Assembly: GCF_900155615.1 (NCBI RefSeq)
Contig: NZ_FUHT01000002.1
Coordinates: 496,001 to 560,000 of the forward strand
DNA from: Massiliimalia massiliensis
GTDB lineage: Bacteria; Bacillota; Clostridia; Oscillospirales; Ruminococcaceae
Length of the DNA stretch: 64,000 nt
Reading direction: 5' to 3'
Part shown: positions 15,891 through 24,112 of the stretch, piece after piece
How positions within the stretch are numbered: position 1 is the first letter of the stretch
Layout of the letters: every line of letters begins with the position of its first letter
Notes under the pieces: generated by a model
Database searches by the model: none
Told to the model about the DNA's origin: nothing
The model's input: only the letters and a program-made list of their open reading frames with translations
Position numbers and translations under genes: made by a program

Positions 15891-17390
15891 TTATTTATTA
15901 TTTTCTACCAGTGGGTTTTCAACCGCCTGCTGCAGCTTGGATTGATCCTTAAACTGCTTGACAGAGGTCTGCGCTTTCTTGATCGGCAGGATCGTCCCGG
16001 CGCCGGCCACACATCCGCCCGGGCAGGCCATCCCCTCCAGCAGATAGCCGTTGCGTTTTCCCGCGTTGGCCATCGTCATCATTTTGCGGCATTCCCTCAG
16101 GCCCTCCGCACGGTCTACCTTAAAATCGATATCAGGATACAGGTCATGCACTGCCTGTGCAATCGCATCCGCAACCCCGCCGGATACAGCATAGCCGCGC
16201 CCCGCGGCCGTAGCCTGCTCCACCGGTTCGGCCTGTTCCATATCGCCAAACTCAATGTCCTTTGCAACGAACATGCCCATCAGCTCTTCAAAGGTAATGA
16301 CAAAATCCACATCACTCTTTACCGTCCGGCGCTGCGCCTCAAGCTTCTTCGCCGCGCAGGGCCCGATAAAGACAATTTTTGCATCCGGATGTTCCTTTTT
16401 GATAATTCGTGCTGTCGCCACCATCGGTGTGAGCGCGTCAGAAACGCAGTCCGCCACTTTTGGAAAGAGTGTTTTCGCCATTACGGACCAGGACGGACAG
16501 CAGGAGGTCGCCAGGAACTGCTGTTCCCCAGTCGCAACCTTATGCGCAAAGTGATGCGCCTCTTCCACAGCGCCCAAATCTGCTCCAACAGCTACTTCGT
16601 AAACATCGGCAAAGCCAAGCTGTCTAAGTCCCTCAAACACCTTTTCAGGCGTTGCCAGAGGCCCGAACTGGCCGACAAACGCGGGCGCCACCTCAGCGAT
16701 TACCTTATGCCCATGCTTTATCGCGGTAATGAGCTGGAAAATTTCCGATTTGTCCGCAATAGCCGCGAACGGGCAGCTTGCCAGGCACTGGCCGCAGGAC
16801 ACGCATTTATCATAATCGATCTTCGCCCGTCCCAGCTCGTCGCTGCCAATCGCATCCACCCCGCAGGCCGCGGCGCAGGGCCGGTCATATTTAACAATGG
16901 CGCTGTATGGGCACACCTCAACGCATCTGCCGCACTTGACGCATTTCTCCTGGTCAATCACGCTTCTGCCATTGACAATCGAAACTGCTTTCATCGGGCA
17001 GACATTCGTACAAGGGTGCGCTAGGCATCCGCGGCAGTTGTTGGTCACTTCTACCGTATTCGTCGGACACGCGTTGCAGGCAAACGGAATCACATTAACC
17101 AGCGGAGGCTGGTAAAAGATTTCCGGCTTTGCGCAGTCCTCTACTCCATTGGCAACCGGCTGATGCTCCCCGACCGGACGCAGCGGAAGCCCCATGGCAA
17201 GACGGAGCCGTTCTCCGACAATCGCGCGCTCCTTAAAGATGCTGTCGCGGTATTTGGCAACCTCACCCGGAATGATCTTATAGGGGAGCTGCTCAATATA
17301 GGACAGGTCTTTCTCCTCATAGGCAAGCTTTGCAATCTCGGTGAAAACCTGGCGTCTTAATTTCGTAACAGGGGTATAAACTCCTCTCAC
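15891..17390 (-). CDS. [FeFe]-hydrogenase catalytic protein, group B-like, with ferredoxin domains
   Basis: A 499-residue monomeric [FeFe]-hydrogenase, likely linked to ferredoxin. About residues 100-230 hold several [4Fe-4S] motifs (CRGCLAHPCTNVCP, CVKCGRCVEVCP, CVSCGQCLASCP) plus a CNACP run. The H-cluster motifs follow: L1 TSCCPSW, which keeps the second Cys used for proton transfer, L2 FIGPCAAKK, and L3 EGMACPGGC. The arrangement fits group B enzymes of Clostridia. It starts with GTG at 17390, with AAAGGAAG 8 bases upstream, and follows the small thioredoxin-like gene by a few bases, forming an operon divergent from the sensory hydrogenase operon. Maturation genes are not in the window. 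Confidence 0.9.
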   Translation of the reverse strand: MRGVYTPVTKLRRQVFTEIAKLAYEEKDLSYIEQLPYKIIPGEVAKYRDSIFKERAIVGERLRLAMGLPLRPVGEHQPVANGVEDCAKPEIFYQPPLVNVIPFACNACPTNTVEVTNNCRGCLAHPCTNVCPMKAVSIVNGRSVIDQEKCVKCGRCVEVCPYSAIVKYDRPCAAACGVDAIGSDELGRAKIDYDKCVSCGQCLASCPFAAIADKSEIFQLITAIKHGHKVIAEVAPAFVGQFGPLATPEKVFEGLRQLGFADVYEVAVGADLGAVEEAHHFAHKVATGEQQFLATSCCPSWSVMAKTLFPKVADCVSDALTPMVATARIIKKEHPDAKIVFIGPCAAKKLEAQRRTVKSDVDFVITFEELMGMFVAKDIEFGDMEQAEPVEQATAAGRGYAVSGGVADAIAQAVHDLYPDIDFKVDRAEGLRECRKMMTMANAGKRNGYLLEGMACPGGCVAGAGTILPIKKAQTSVKQFKDQSKLQQAVENPLVENNK

Positions 17391-17395
17391 TCATA

Positions 17396-17662
17396 TCACT
17401 TCCTTTGCGTGAGTTTCACAATTTTTTCCATAACAATTTCCGGCGTGGCGCGCTCAATTACTTCTTCATTGATCACGACAACCGGCGAAGCGTCATCGCT
17501 CAGACATCCGCAGATTTTTTTGTCCATCGCCACATCAATCTGGGTTTGCAGCCGAAGCTGAACCTTCAGCTTCTTCAAGCTTTCAATACTATCCATAATC
17601 TCCATCGCGCCCATCATAATACATTTATTACAGGCACATACCTGAACTTGCAACCGTTTCAC
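17396..17662 (-). CDS. Small thioredoxin-like (2Fe-2S) ferredoxin-type protein
   Basis: An 88-residue protein resembling the C-terminal thioredoxin-like half of NuoE/HydC subunits. Cysteines occur in VCACNKC near the N-terminus and KICGC in the middle, a set that could ligate a [2Fe-2S] cluster though the spacing is not standard. It begins with GTG at 17662 behind GGGGGCGG and ends only a few bases before the hydrogenase start, so it is probably translated with it and may deliver or accept electrons. It is distinct in sequence from the other small protein at 17900. Confidence 0.7.
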   Translation of the reverse strand: MKRLQVQVCACNKCIMMGAMEIMDSIESLKKLKVQLRLQTQIDVAMDKKICGCLSDDASPVVVINEEVIERATPEIVMEKIVKLTQRK

Positions 17663-17899
17663 TTTATTCCGCCCCCTTTGGCTTTATCATAAAAATATCC
17701 GCTGGCTTCATTATATCGTATCCAGACAAGGCTCGTCAAGGCAATCCGGCTGACGATTGATAAAATTTTCACTATAAAACTTGTATATTTTACAGCTTGA
17801 TATCTTTTGGCTTTCATTGTATGATATTATTGTATAATATGTCGTATTGTGCCTCTCGGACTGGGGCGCTGGCAAATAAAAAACCAAAGGAGAATGGCA
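17663..17899. promoter_or_regulatory. Divergent promoter region of the hydrogenase cluster
   Basis: About 240 bp between the leftward hydrogenase operon and the rightward sensory operon, richer in A and T than its flanks. A perfect TATAAT lies at 17833-17838 for the rightward operon, with TTTCAT 15 bp or TTGGCT 20 bp upstream, so the -35 is uncertain. I saw no clear Rex-type inverted repeat. Confidence 0.5.
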
Positions 17900-18148
17900 A
17901 TGGTAGAAGTGAAAGTCTGCGTGGGTAGTTCCTGTCACCTAAAAGGTTCCTATCAGGTAATTACCACCTTTAAAAAGATGATAGAGTCACTGCATTTGGA
18001 GGATCAGGTTGCCCTGAAAGCCGCTTTCTGCATGGGCAGATGTTCCAGCGGAATCGCGGTGACCGTCAATGATGAGCCCATCGAAAACGTCGGGTTTGCC
18101 AACGCAGAGGAAATATTCAACCAATTTATCCTTCCTTTTGCAAAATAA
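17900..18148 (+). CDS. Small [2Fe-2S] thioredoxin-like ferredoxin (NuoE-like)
   Basis: An 82-residue protein of the thioredoxin-like [2Fe-2S] ferredoxin family. Four cysteines are arranged as in NuoE: CVGSSC near the N-terminus and FCMGRC around residue 48. The start at 17900 is chosen because AAAGGAG (17887-17892 region) is 7 bases upstream; an ATG two codons earlier is too close. It is the first gene of the rightward operon with the sensory hydrogenase and the phosphatase, and could carry electrons to the hydrogenase-like sensor. Confidence 0.82.
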   Translation: MVEVKVCVGSSCHLKGSYQVITTFKKMIESLHLEDQVALKAAFCMGRCSSGIAVTVNDEPIENVGFANAEEIFNQFILPFAK

Positions 18149-18172
18149 CGCCAACAGAAAGGATGTTTGTGC

Positions 18173-19873
18173 ATGAGCATTATTGAATTAAATACCGGCA
18201 ACTGTCAGAACTGCTATAAATGTATCCGCAACTGTCCGTTAAAAGCAATCCGCTTTAAGGACGGGCGCGCCACAGTGATCGACGACGAGTGCATCCTGTG
18301 CGGAACCTGCGTCGACGTATGTCCGCAGAACGCTAAATATGTCAAAAACCAATGCGGCTATGTAAAAGATCTGCTTGACCGTGGTGAGAAGGTCTATGTT
18401 TCCGTCGCTCCAAGCTATACCGCATATTATGGGATAGATTTCCCCACCCTAAGCGCAACATTGAAAAAAATGGGTTTTGCAGGTGTAGAGGAAACTGCAA
18501 TCGGCGCTAACGAGGTATCCCGTGAATACAGCCACCTGCTGGTTGACGGGCAGATGGGAAACATTATTGTCACCGCATGCTCCTCTATCGTGATGCTGGT
18601 AGAACGGCATTATCCAGAGCTGATTAAGTATCTTGCCCCGGTCGCTTCCCCGATGATGGCGCACGCAAAGCTGATGCGGGAAACCTACGGGAATGACATC
18701 CGTGTTGTCTTTTTAGGCCCTTGTATTGCCAAAAAAGAGGAGGCCTCCGACCGTCTGGCCGGCGGGCTTGTGGATTATGCAATCACCTTTTCGGGGTTGG
18801 AAAATTGGATGCAGCAGGAAGGCATCGCCTTCAGCGAAACACCTGACCCGGATACGGTTGGAGTACTCAACCCGGTATCCCGCCTCTATCCAAAGCCGTT
18901 TGGGATTATCCAGACCATCAGTGACCGGCTGTTCAAGCAGAAATACCGCAAGGTGAGCGTGGACGGCATCAGCGACTGCATCGACCTGTTTGAAACTCTG
19001 AAAAATGATGATTCGATTCAGGGACTCTTTATCGAAGCGAATACCTGCAAAGGCGGCTGTCTCGGCGGGCCGGTTCTGCGCAGCAAGCATAAAAACCCGC
19101 ATCTGTCCCAGTTTAATCTGGATGATGACCCGATGCCGTATGACGATACCCCGGCCGCCACTACCCGCAACGCCTTTACCCATCCAAGAGTATTCGCGAA
19201 CCGTTCTGCTCAGCGGCCAATGCCGACTGAGGAGGATATCCGTCAAATTCTGGCTACTATTGGGAAACATACGCCGGAGGATGAGTTAAACTGCGGAAGC
19301 TGCGGTTATCCGTCCTGCCGTGCCAAGGCGGTAGCTGTATATCAGGGCAAGGCGGACATCCACATGTGCCTGCCCTATTTCCGTCAGCAGGCGGAAAATA
19401 TGTCCAATACGGTTCTGGAATTCTCTCCAAACGGGATCTTGGTCTTTGACGGTGACCAGCGTCTGCTGGATTTAAACCCGACCGCTGAAGCGTTGCTTGG
19501 GATTAACAAGCAGGACTGGGTTGGCGAGCTCCCGCCTGTTTTCTATGGTGAGACAGATTTTGAGGACGCCAAAAAAGAGGATTGCGTCAAGGTGAAAAAA
19601 ATCGGCCTGGACGATAAGTTCTGCGAACAGAGTATTCTGTATATTAAGCCGCACAACATGTATCTCGCTTTCATCAAGGATATCAGCGAAGAGGAAAGCC
19701 GGAAGCAGGAGTTGGCCGGCCTGCGGGAGCATACTGTCTCCGTCGCGCAGAAGGTTATCGAAAAGCAGATGACCGTAGCGCAGGAGATCGCAAGCCTTCT
19801 GGGCGAGACCACCGCAGAAACCAAGGTGGCGCTCACCAAACTGAAAAAATCCATGGAAGAACAAAATCAGTAA
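18173..19873 (+). CDS. hydS: Sensory [FeFe]-hydrogenase HydS (group C) with PAS domain
   Basis: A 566-residue hydrogenase-like sensor. Residues 1-60 have two [4Fe-4S] motifs (CQNCYKCIRNCP, CILCGTCVDVCP). The H-cluster domain (about 70-360) has L1 TACSSIV, L2 FLGPCIAKKEE and L3 NTCKGGC, so the cluster ligands remain but the second L1 Cys, used for fast proton transfer, is Ser. A further Fe-S domain (NCGSCGYPSCRAKA) at about 370-410 precedes a PAS domain (about 420-520) and a helical end. This architecture matches group C proteins such as HydS of Ruminococcus albus, thought to sense hydrogen. The start is the ATG at 18173 after AGAAAGGA. The next gene is a phosphatase, the likely output. Confidence 0.92.
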   Translation: MSIIELNTGNCQNCYKCIRNCPLKAIRFKDGRATVIDDECILCGTCVDVCPQNAKYVKNQCGYVKDLLDRGEKVYVSVAPSYTAYYGIDFPTLSATLKKMGFAGVEETAIGANEVSREYSHLLVDGQMGNIIVTACSSIVMLVERHYPELIKYLAPVASPMMAHAKLMRETYGNDIRVVFLGPCIAKKEEASDRLAGGLVDYAITFSGLENWMQQEGIAFSETPDPDTVGVLNPVSRLYPKPFGIIQTISDRLFKQKYRKVSVDGISDCIDLFETLKNDDSIQGLFIEANTCKGGCLGGPVLRSKHKNPHLSQFNLDDDPMPYDDTPAATTRNAFTHPRVFANRSAQRPMPTEEDIRQILATIGKHTPEDELNCGSCGYPSCRAKAVAVYQGKADIHMCLPYFRQQAENMSNTVLEFSPNGILVFDGDQRLLDLNPTAEALLGINKQDWVGELPPVFYGETDFEDAKKEDCVKVKKIGLDDKFCEQSILYIKPHNMYLAFIKDISEEESRKQELAGLREHTVSVAQKVIEKQMTVAQEIASLLGETTAETKVALTKLKKSMEEQNQ

Positions 19874-19906
19874 CCTCTTCCATTTGCAGAAAGCAGGTGT
19901 ACTTGT

Positions 19907-21076
19907 TTGGAATATTTTATCGATGTCTCGTATGACAGCCTGTTCCATTTTGGAGAAGAGCTCTGCGGCGACAATGTAGAATTTATCCGGGAAGACAACT
20001 ATTGTATCCTGGTTCTCGCTGACGGGCTGGGAAGCGGTGTGAAGGCAAATATCCTCTCCACCTTAACCAGTAAAATCATCAGTACCATGTTAAAGGAAGG
20101 CGCGACGCTGGATGAGGCAATTGAAACAATTGCAAAAACACTGCCCGTCTGCCACGAGCGAAATATTGCCTATTCTACCTTTACCATTATCCGGGTTGAC
20201 AAAAACGGGCATGTCTATATGGCCGAATTTGACAACCCCAACGCACTGCATTACCGAGACGGAAAACTTCAGGAAATTGAACGGGAAAGCCGGAATATTG
20301 ACGGGAAGGAAGTCCTGATCAGCACCTTTCAGACTCAGCTCGGCGATATCCTGATCGCTTTCTCGGACGGTGTAGTGCATGCCGGCGTTGGACGTCTGCT
20401 CGACCTGGGCTGGCAATATGACAACGCAGTAAATTTTATCACTGACAGTGTGAAAAAGGATACCTCCCCGCTGGCGCTGACCAAAAATATCCTGGGTGCG
20501 GTCAACACCCTTTACATGCAGGAGCCGGGGGATGACAGCACTGTCTGTACTCTCCTTGTCAAGGAAAACCGCCCGGCCACCGTCATGGTCGGCCCTCCGG
20601 TCGACAAGGAAAAGGACAGGGAAGTGGTAGACCGCCTGATGCATTCCAAGGGAATCAAGGTAGTGTGCGGAGGCACCACCAGCCAGATCGTCAGCAAGCT
20701 GACCGGGAAAGAGGTTACCGTATCGATTGATTACGAAAACCCGGCGGTTCCGCCGATTGCGCATATGCAGGGAATCGATCTGGTGACAGAGGGCGTCCTG
20801 ACCCTTGGAAAGGCGTTGGAAATCCTCAAGAAGATCACAGCGGAGGATGGTTCCTACGAACCCTTCAACCTCAAAAAAAATGACGGGGCAACCCGTTTGG
20901 CCAGACTGTTTTTGGAAGAGTCCACCCAGGTGGATTTTCTGGTTGGCCGCGCGCTCAATCCTGCGCATCAGAATCCCGGAATGCCAATTTCGCTGGGCCT
21001 AAAATTAAATTTGATCAAAGAACTGGCTGCCGAAATCGAAAAAACGGGAAAGAAAGTGACCTTATCCTACTATTGA
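19907..21076 (+). CDS. PP2C/SpoIIE-type serine phosphatase linked to HydS
   Basis: A 389-residue protein whose first 230 residues form a PP2C/SpoIIE phosphatase domain: the metal-binding LADGLGSG block, the FSDGVVHAG block and the DDSTV block near the end. The rest (about 235-389) is an alpha/beta region I cannot name. It starts with TTG at 19907, 33 bp after the HydS stop. Phosphatases of this class occur next to group C hydrogenases, so it may convert a hydrogen or redox signal into dephosphorylation of a regulator, possibly an anti-anti-sigma-type protein. No such partner is encoded here. Confidence 0.88.
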   Translation: MEYFIDVSYDSLFHFGEELCGDNVEFIREDNYCILVLADGLGSGVKANILSTLTSKIISTMLKEGATLDEAIETIAKTLPVCHERNIAYSTFTIIRVDKNGHVYMAEFDNPNALHYRDGKLQEIERESRNIDGKEVLISTFQTQLGDILIAFSDGVVHAGVGRLLDLGWQYDNAVNFITDSVKKDTSPLALTKNILGAVNTLYMQEPGDDSTVCTLLVKENRPATVMVGPPVDKEKDREVVDRLMHSKGIKVVCGGTTSQIVSKLTGKEVTVSIDYENPAVPPIAHMQGIDLVTEGVLTLGKALEILKKITAEDGSYEPFNLKKNDGATRLARLFLEESTQVDFLVGRALNPAHQNPGMPISLGLKLNLIKELAAEIEKTGKKVTLSYY

Positions 21077-21083
21077 TTTGGAT

Positions 21084-21141
21084 AACAGCAAAGAAGAAGG
21101 CTGCCGGAGAGATCTCTCCGGCAGCCTTGCTCTTTGCTGTT
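21084..21141. terminator. Strong terminator after the hydrogenase-sensor operon
   Basis: A perfect palindrome of 16-bp arms (21097-21112 and 21113-21128) flanked by further pairing of aacagcaaag (21084-21093) with ctttgctgtt (21132-21141). The hairpin nucleus is aaggctgccggagaga and its complement. It lies directly after the phosphatase stop. Confidence 0.85.
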
Positions 21142-21197
21142 CAAAAAAATTCCATGTCTAATTTTTCTATTTACAGGCAAACTATACTCATCCTCTC

Positions 21198-21249
21198 TTG
21201 ACAAATAAGAGATAAAATGCTATACTCAATACACCCCCACCGGGTGTAT
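21198..21249 (+). promoter_or_regulatory. copA promoter with CsoR-type operator
   Basis: TTGACA (21198-21203) and TATACT (21221-21226) are 17 bp apart. Just downstream lies an inverted repeat, ATACACCC (21229-21236) and GGGTGTAT (21242-21249), with a 5-base centre. GC-rich centres flanked by ATAC/GTAT are typical CsoR operators. Over the transcription start it would block transcription until copper loads the CsoR encoded at the end of the same operon. Confidence 0.85.
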
Positions 21250-21267
21250 GGGTAGTGAGGTGATAGA

Positions 21268-23802
21268 ATGAAAGAAAAATTCGATATTACTGGTATGACC
21301 TGCTCGGCCTGTTCCGCGCGGGTGGAAAAAAAGGTTGCAGAGCTTGAGGGAGTTGAAGAGGTCAACGTAAACCTCTTAAGCAACGCCATGTCCGTGGTGT
21401 TTAACGACCAAACCAGCGTGAAGAAAATTATCAGCGCTGTGGAAGATGCCGGCTACGGTGCCAGCCTGCATGCCAAGCGGCAGGCAAAAAAAGGCGCGGC
21501 TGTCCCTACAGAGGATCCAGCGATTGCACAGCAGAAATCAATGAAGCATCGTCTCATCATTTCCCTGGTTTTTACCATTCCGTTATTTTATATCTCCATG
21601 GGACATATGTGGCATGTTCCCATGCCCGCCTTTCTTGAAGGAACACAGAATGCAATCGCGTTTGCATTCACCCAGTTTTTGCTGATGCTGCCGGTTGTTT
21701 ATGTGAACTTTTCCTATTTTAAAAACGGATTCCGGAACCTCTGGCGCCGCTCTCCAAATATGGATTCCCTGATCGCTCTTGGCTCTACTGCAGCGATTGT
21801 TTATGGGATTTTTGCTATCTATAAGATCGGATACGGACTTGGTATCCAGGATATGCATCTGGTGCACGAATATCAAATGGATCTCTATTTTGAATCCGCG
21901 GCTATGATTTTGGCGCTCATTACTGTCGGGAAATATATGGAATCCCGCGCGAAAGGGAAAACCAGCGACGCAATCCGGAAGCTGATCGACCTGACACCGA
22001 AAACGGCTACCGTCATCCGCGACGGACAGGAACAGACGATTCCTGTGGAAGAAGTACTGGTCGGCGACTATATCCGTGTGAAGGCGGGCGAAACTGTTCC
22101 AGTAGATGGTATTATCACAGAAGGCGCCGGTTCGGTAGATGAATCCGCCCTGACCGGCGAGAGCATCCCGGTGGAAAAAAAGGCAGGCGATCCTATAACC
22201 GGCGCAGGCATTGTCTCCTCGGGCTATCTGGTGTTCCAGGCGAAAAAAGTTGGCGACGATACAACCCTAGCGCAGATTATTGACCTCGTGGAAGAAGCTT
22301 CTTCCTCCAAAGCGCCGATTGCAAAACTGGCCGATAAGGTCAGTGGAATTTTTGTCCCGATCGTAATCGGTGTGGCTGTCCTGGCAACCGTTATTTGGCT
22401 GCTTACCGGCGCGACCTTTGAATTCGCGCTCTCAATCGGGATTTCTGTCTTGGTAATATCCTGCCCCTGCGCACTGGGATTGGCGACCCCGACCGCCATT
22501 ATGGTCGGAACGGGAAAGGGTGCGGAGAACGGAATCCTGATGAAATCGGCGGAAGCGCTGGAAACGGCACACAAGGTTGGGACAGTCGTATTGGATAAAA
22601 CCGGCACTGTAACCGAGGGAAAGCCGTCGGTTACTGACGTCCTGCCTACAGAAGGCGTTCCGCTTTCCAGCCTGATCCAGATCGCCGCTTCCCTTGAACA
22701 GCTATCGGGACATCCTCTGGGAAACGCTATTGTAGAATACGCAAACACACAAAATATCCCGTTTCTACAGGCGGACGGCTTCCAAGCCACAGAGGGACAG
22801 GGGATTTCCGCTGTAATTGACGGAAAACATTATTATGCCGGAAACCGGCTGATGATGGAAATGCAAAAGCTTCCCTTCCAGGATCTGCAGAGCCGCGCTG
22901 AACAGTTTGCCGGCGAGGGGAAAACGCCGCTTTTCTTTGCAAATGAGGAGAAGCTGCTCGGCGTGATAGCGGTTGCCGACCCAATCAAGCCAACCAGTCG
23001 GCAGGCGGTTTCCGAACTCACCCAGATGGGGATCGACGTCATCATGCTGACGGGCGACAACGCGAAAACCGCAGAGGCAATCCGTCAGCAGGCGGGCATT
23101 CCAACGGTGATTTCGGATGTACTTCCGCAAGAGAAGGAGGCCCAAATCCGTAAACTACAGGAAGATGGGAAGGTCGTCGCTATGATCGGCGATGGGATTA
23201 ACGACGCGCCCGCACTGGCGCGTGCTGACGTCGGCGTCGCTATCGGAGCCGGGACAGATATTGCAATTGAATCCGCAGACGTAGTGCTGATGCGCAGCGA
23301 CCTGTTGGATGTAGTGTCCGCGATTCGGCTCAGTCATGCCGTGATCCGGAATATCAAGCAGAATCTCTTCTGGGCGTTCTTTTATAACAGCATCGGCATT
23401 CCGCTTGCGGCCGGGATTCTTTTCCCCGCCTTTGCACTAAAGCTCAACCCTATGTTCGCCGCGGCGGCTATGAGTTTCAGCTCTGTTTTCGTAGTCAGCA
23501 ACGCGCTGCGTTTAAAATGGTTTACCCCGCGCGCCCGCTCTGCTGCTCCTGCGACGCAAGAAATAAAATCAAGTGAAAGAAATGAGGAAATTGTTATGCA
23601 GAAAATCATTCATATTAACGGTATGTCCTGCCCGCATTGTTCCAACCACGTGCAGCAAGCGCTGAACGCAATTGGCGGCGTTGAAGCAGTTGTGGAGCTG
23701 GAAAACAAGCTGGCGCGCGTTACCTTGACCGGTGCGGTCAGCGATGACACACTGAAACAGGCGGTTGTTGACGCCGGATATGAAGTTGTTACAATCGAAT
23801 AG
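21268..23802 (+). CDS. copA: Copper-exporting P1B-type ATPase CopA with fused C-terminal CopZ-like domain
   Basis: An 844-residue ATPase that exports Cu(I). An N-terminal heavy-metal domain has MTCSACSARVE (about residues 9-19). The transmembrane metal site is CPCALG, the phosphorylation site DKTGTVTEG, the nucleotide-domain HPLG motif is present, and the hinge is GDGINDAPAL. After the last membrane helices (to about 755) a linker leads to a second heavy-metal domain of 69 residues (MSCPHCSNHVQ), the size of a free CopZ chaperone. That domain begins at an in-frame ATG (23596) preceded by GAGG at 23584-23587, so it could also be made alone. The gene is under a CsoR-type operator. Confidence 0.95.
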   Translation: MKEKFDITGMTCSACSARVEKKVAELEGVEEVNVNLLSNAMSVVFNDQTSVKKIISAVEDAGYGASLHAKRQAKKGAAVPTEDPAIAQQKSMKHRLIISLVFTIPLFYISMGHMWHVPMPAFLEGTQNAIAFAFTQFLLMLPVVYVNFSYFKNGFRNLWRRSPNMDSLIALGSTAAIVYGIFAIYKIGYGLGIQDMHLVHEYQMDLYFESAAMILALITVGKYMESRAKGKTSDAIRKLIDLTPKTATVIRDGQEQTIPVEEVLVGDYIRVKAGETVPVDGIITEGAGSVDESALTGESIPVEKKAGDPITGAGIVSSGYLVFQAKKVGDDTTLAQIIDLVEEASSSKAPIAKLADKVSGIFVPIVIGVAVLATVIWLLTGATFEFALSIGISVLVISCPCALGLATPTAIMVGTGKGAENGILMKSAEALETAHKVGTVVLDKTGTVTEGKPSVTDVLPTEGVPLSSLIQIAASLEQLSGHPLGNAIVEYANTQNIPFLQADGFQATEGQGISAVIDGKHYYAGNRLMMEMQKLPFQDLQSRAEQFAGEGKTPLFFANEEKLLGVIAVADPIKPTSRQAVSELTQMGIDVIMLTGDNAKTAEAIRQQAGIPTVISDVLPQEKEAQIRKLQEDGKVVAMIGDGINDAPALARADVGVAIGAGTDIAIESADVVLMRSDLLDVVSAIRLSHAVIRNIKQNLFWAFFYNSIGIPLAAGILFPAFALKLNPMFAAAAMSFSSVFVVSNALRLKWFTPRARSAAPATQEIKSSERNEEIVMQKIIHINGMSCPHCSNHVQQALNAIGGVEAVVELENKLARVTLTGAVSDDTLKQAVVDAGYEVVTIE
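23596..23802 (+). other. copZ: Possible internal start producing a free CopZ chaperone
   Basis: Inside copA, the ATG at 23596 (codon 777) has a Shine-Dalgarno-like ATGAGGAAA 8 bases upstream. The product would be 68 residues, MQKIIHINGMSCPHC at its start, and would end at the copA stop. This is the standard length of a CopZ copper chaperone. Independent translation is inference; the same domain is certainly present as the CopA C-terminus. Confidence 0.5.
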
Positions 23803-23813
23803 GAGGGATTCCT

Positions 23814-24077
23814 GTGAAGGCAGACCCACAAGTGATTCTGCGCCTGCTGAAAACTGCGCGCGGCCAGATTGACGGAATCATCCGGATGGTAGAGGACGAC
23901 CGGTATTGTATCGACATCTCCAATCAGCTTCTTGCTACTGAGTCCATTCTTCGCAAGACAAACCGCGAAGTGATCCACGCACATATGGAGCATTGTGTCA
24001 AAGAGGCGATGGAAACAGGAGATTCGGAAGAAAAGTTAAAAGAGGTTCTCTCTCTAATTGATAAACTCACGAAATAA
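23814..24077 (+). CDS. csoR: Copper-sensing transcriptional repressor CsoR
   Basis: An 87-residue all-helical repressor of the CsoR/RcnR family. The Cu(I) ligand set is visible: Cys in DRYCIDISNQ and the His and Cys in HMEHCV, the C-H-C pattern of CsoR as opposed to the histidine-rich set of RcnR. It starts with GTG at 23814 behind AGGAGGG, 11 bp after copA. As the last gene of the operon controlled by the palindrome at 21229-21249 it is probably autoregulated. Confidence 0.93.
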   Translation: MKADPQVILRLLKTARGQIDGIIRMVEDDRYCIDISNQLLATESILRKTNREVIHAHMEHCVKEAMETGDSEEKLKEVLSLIDKLTK

Positions 24078-24111
24078 AGAACAGGCAGGCGAATACGCCT
24101 GCCTGTTCTTT
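24076..24111. terminator. Bidirectional terminator
   Basis: Perfect 16-bp arms (24076-24091 and 24096-24111) with loop aata; the outer part aaagaa/ttcttt gives A and T tracts on both sides. It separates csoR from the leftward NTPase gene and includes the csoR stop. Confidence 0.88.
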
Positions 24112-24112
24112 A

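Noticed and set aside
15882-17024. Rightward open frame of 380 codons opposite the hydrogenase gene
   Set aside because: It is the antisense shadow of a gene with clear iron-sulfur and H-cluster motifs, has no ribosome site and no family resemblance.
20090-20968. Leftward open frame of 292 codons opposite the PP2C-type phosphatase
   Set aside because: Antisense to a gene with conserved phosphatase motifs; composition is that of a complementary strand.
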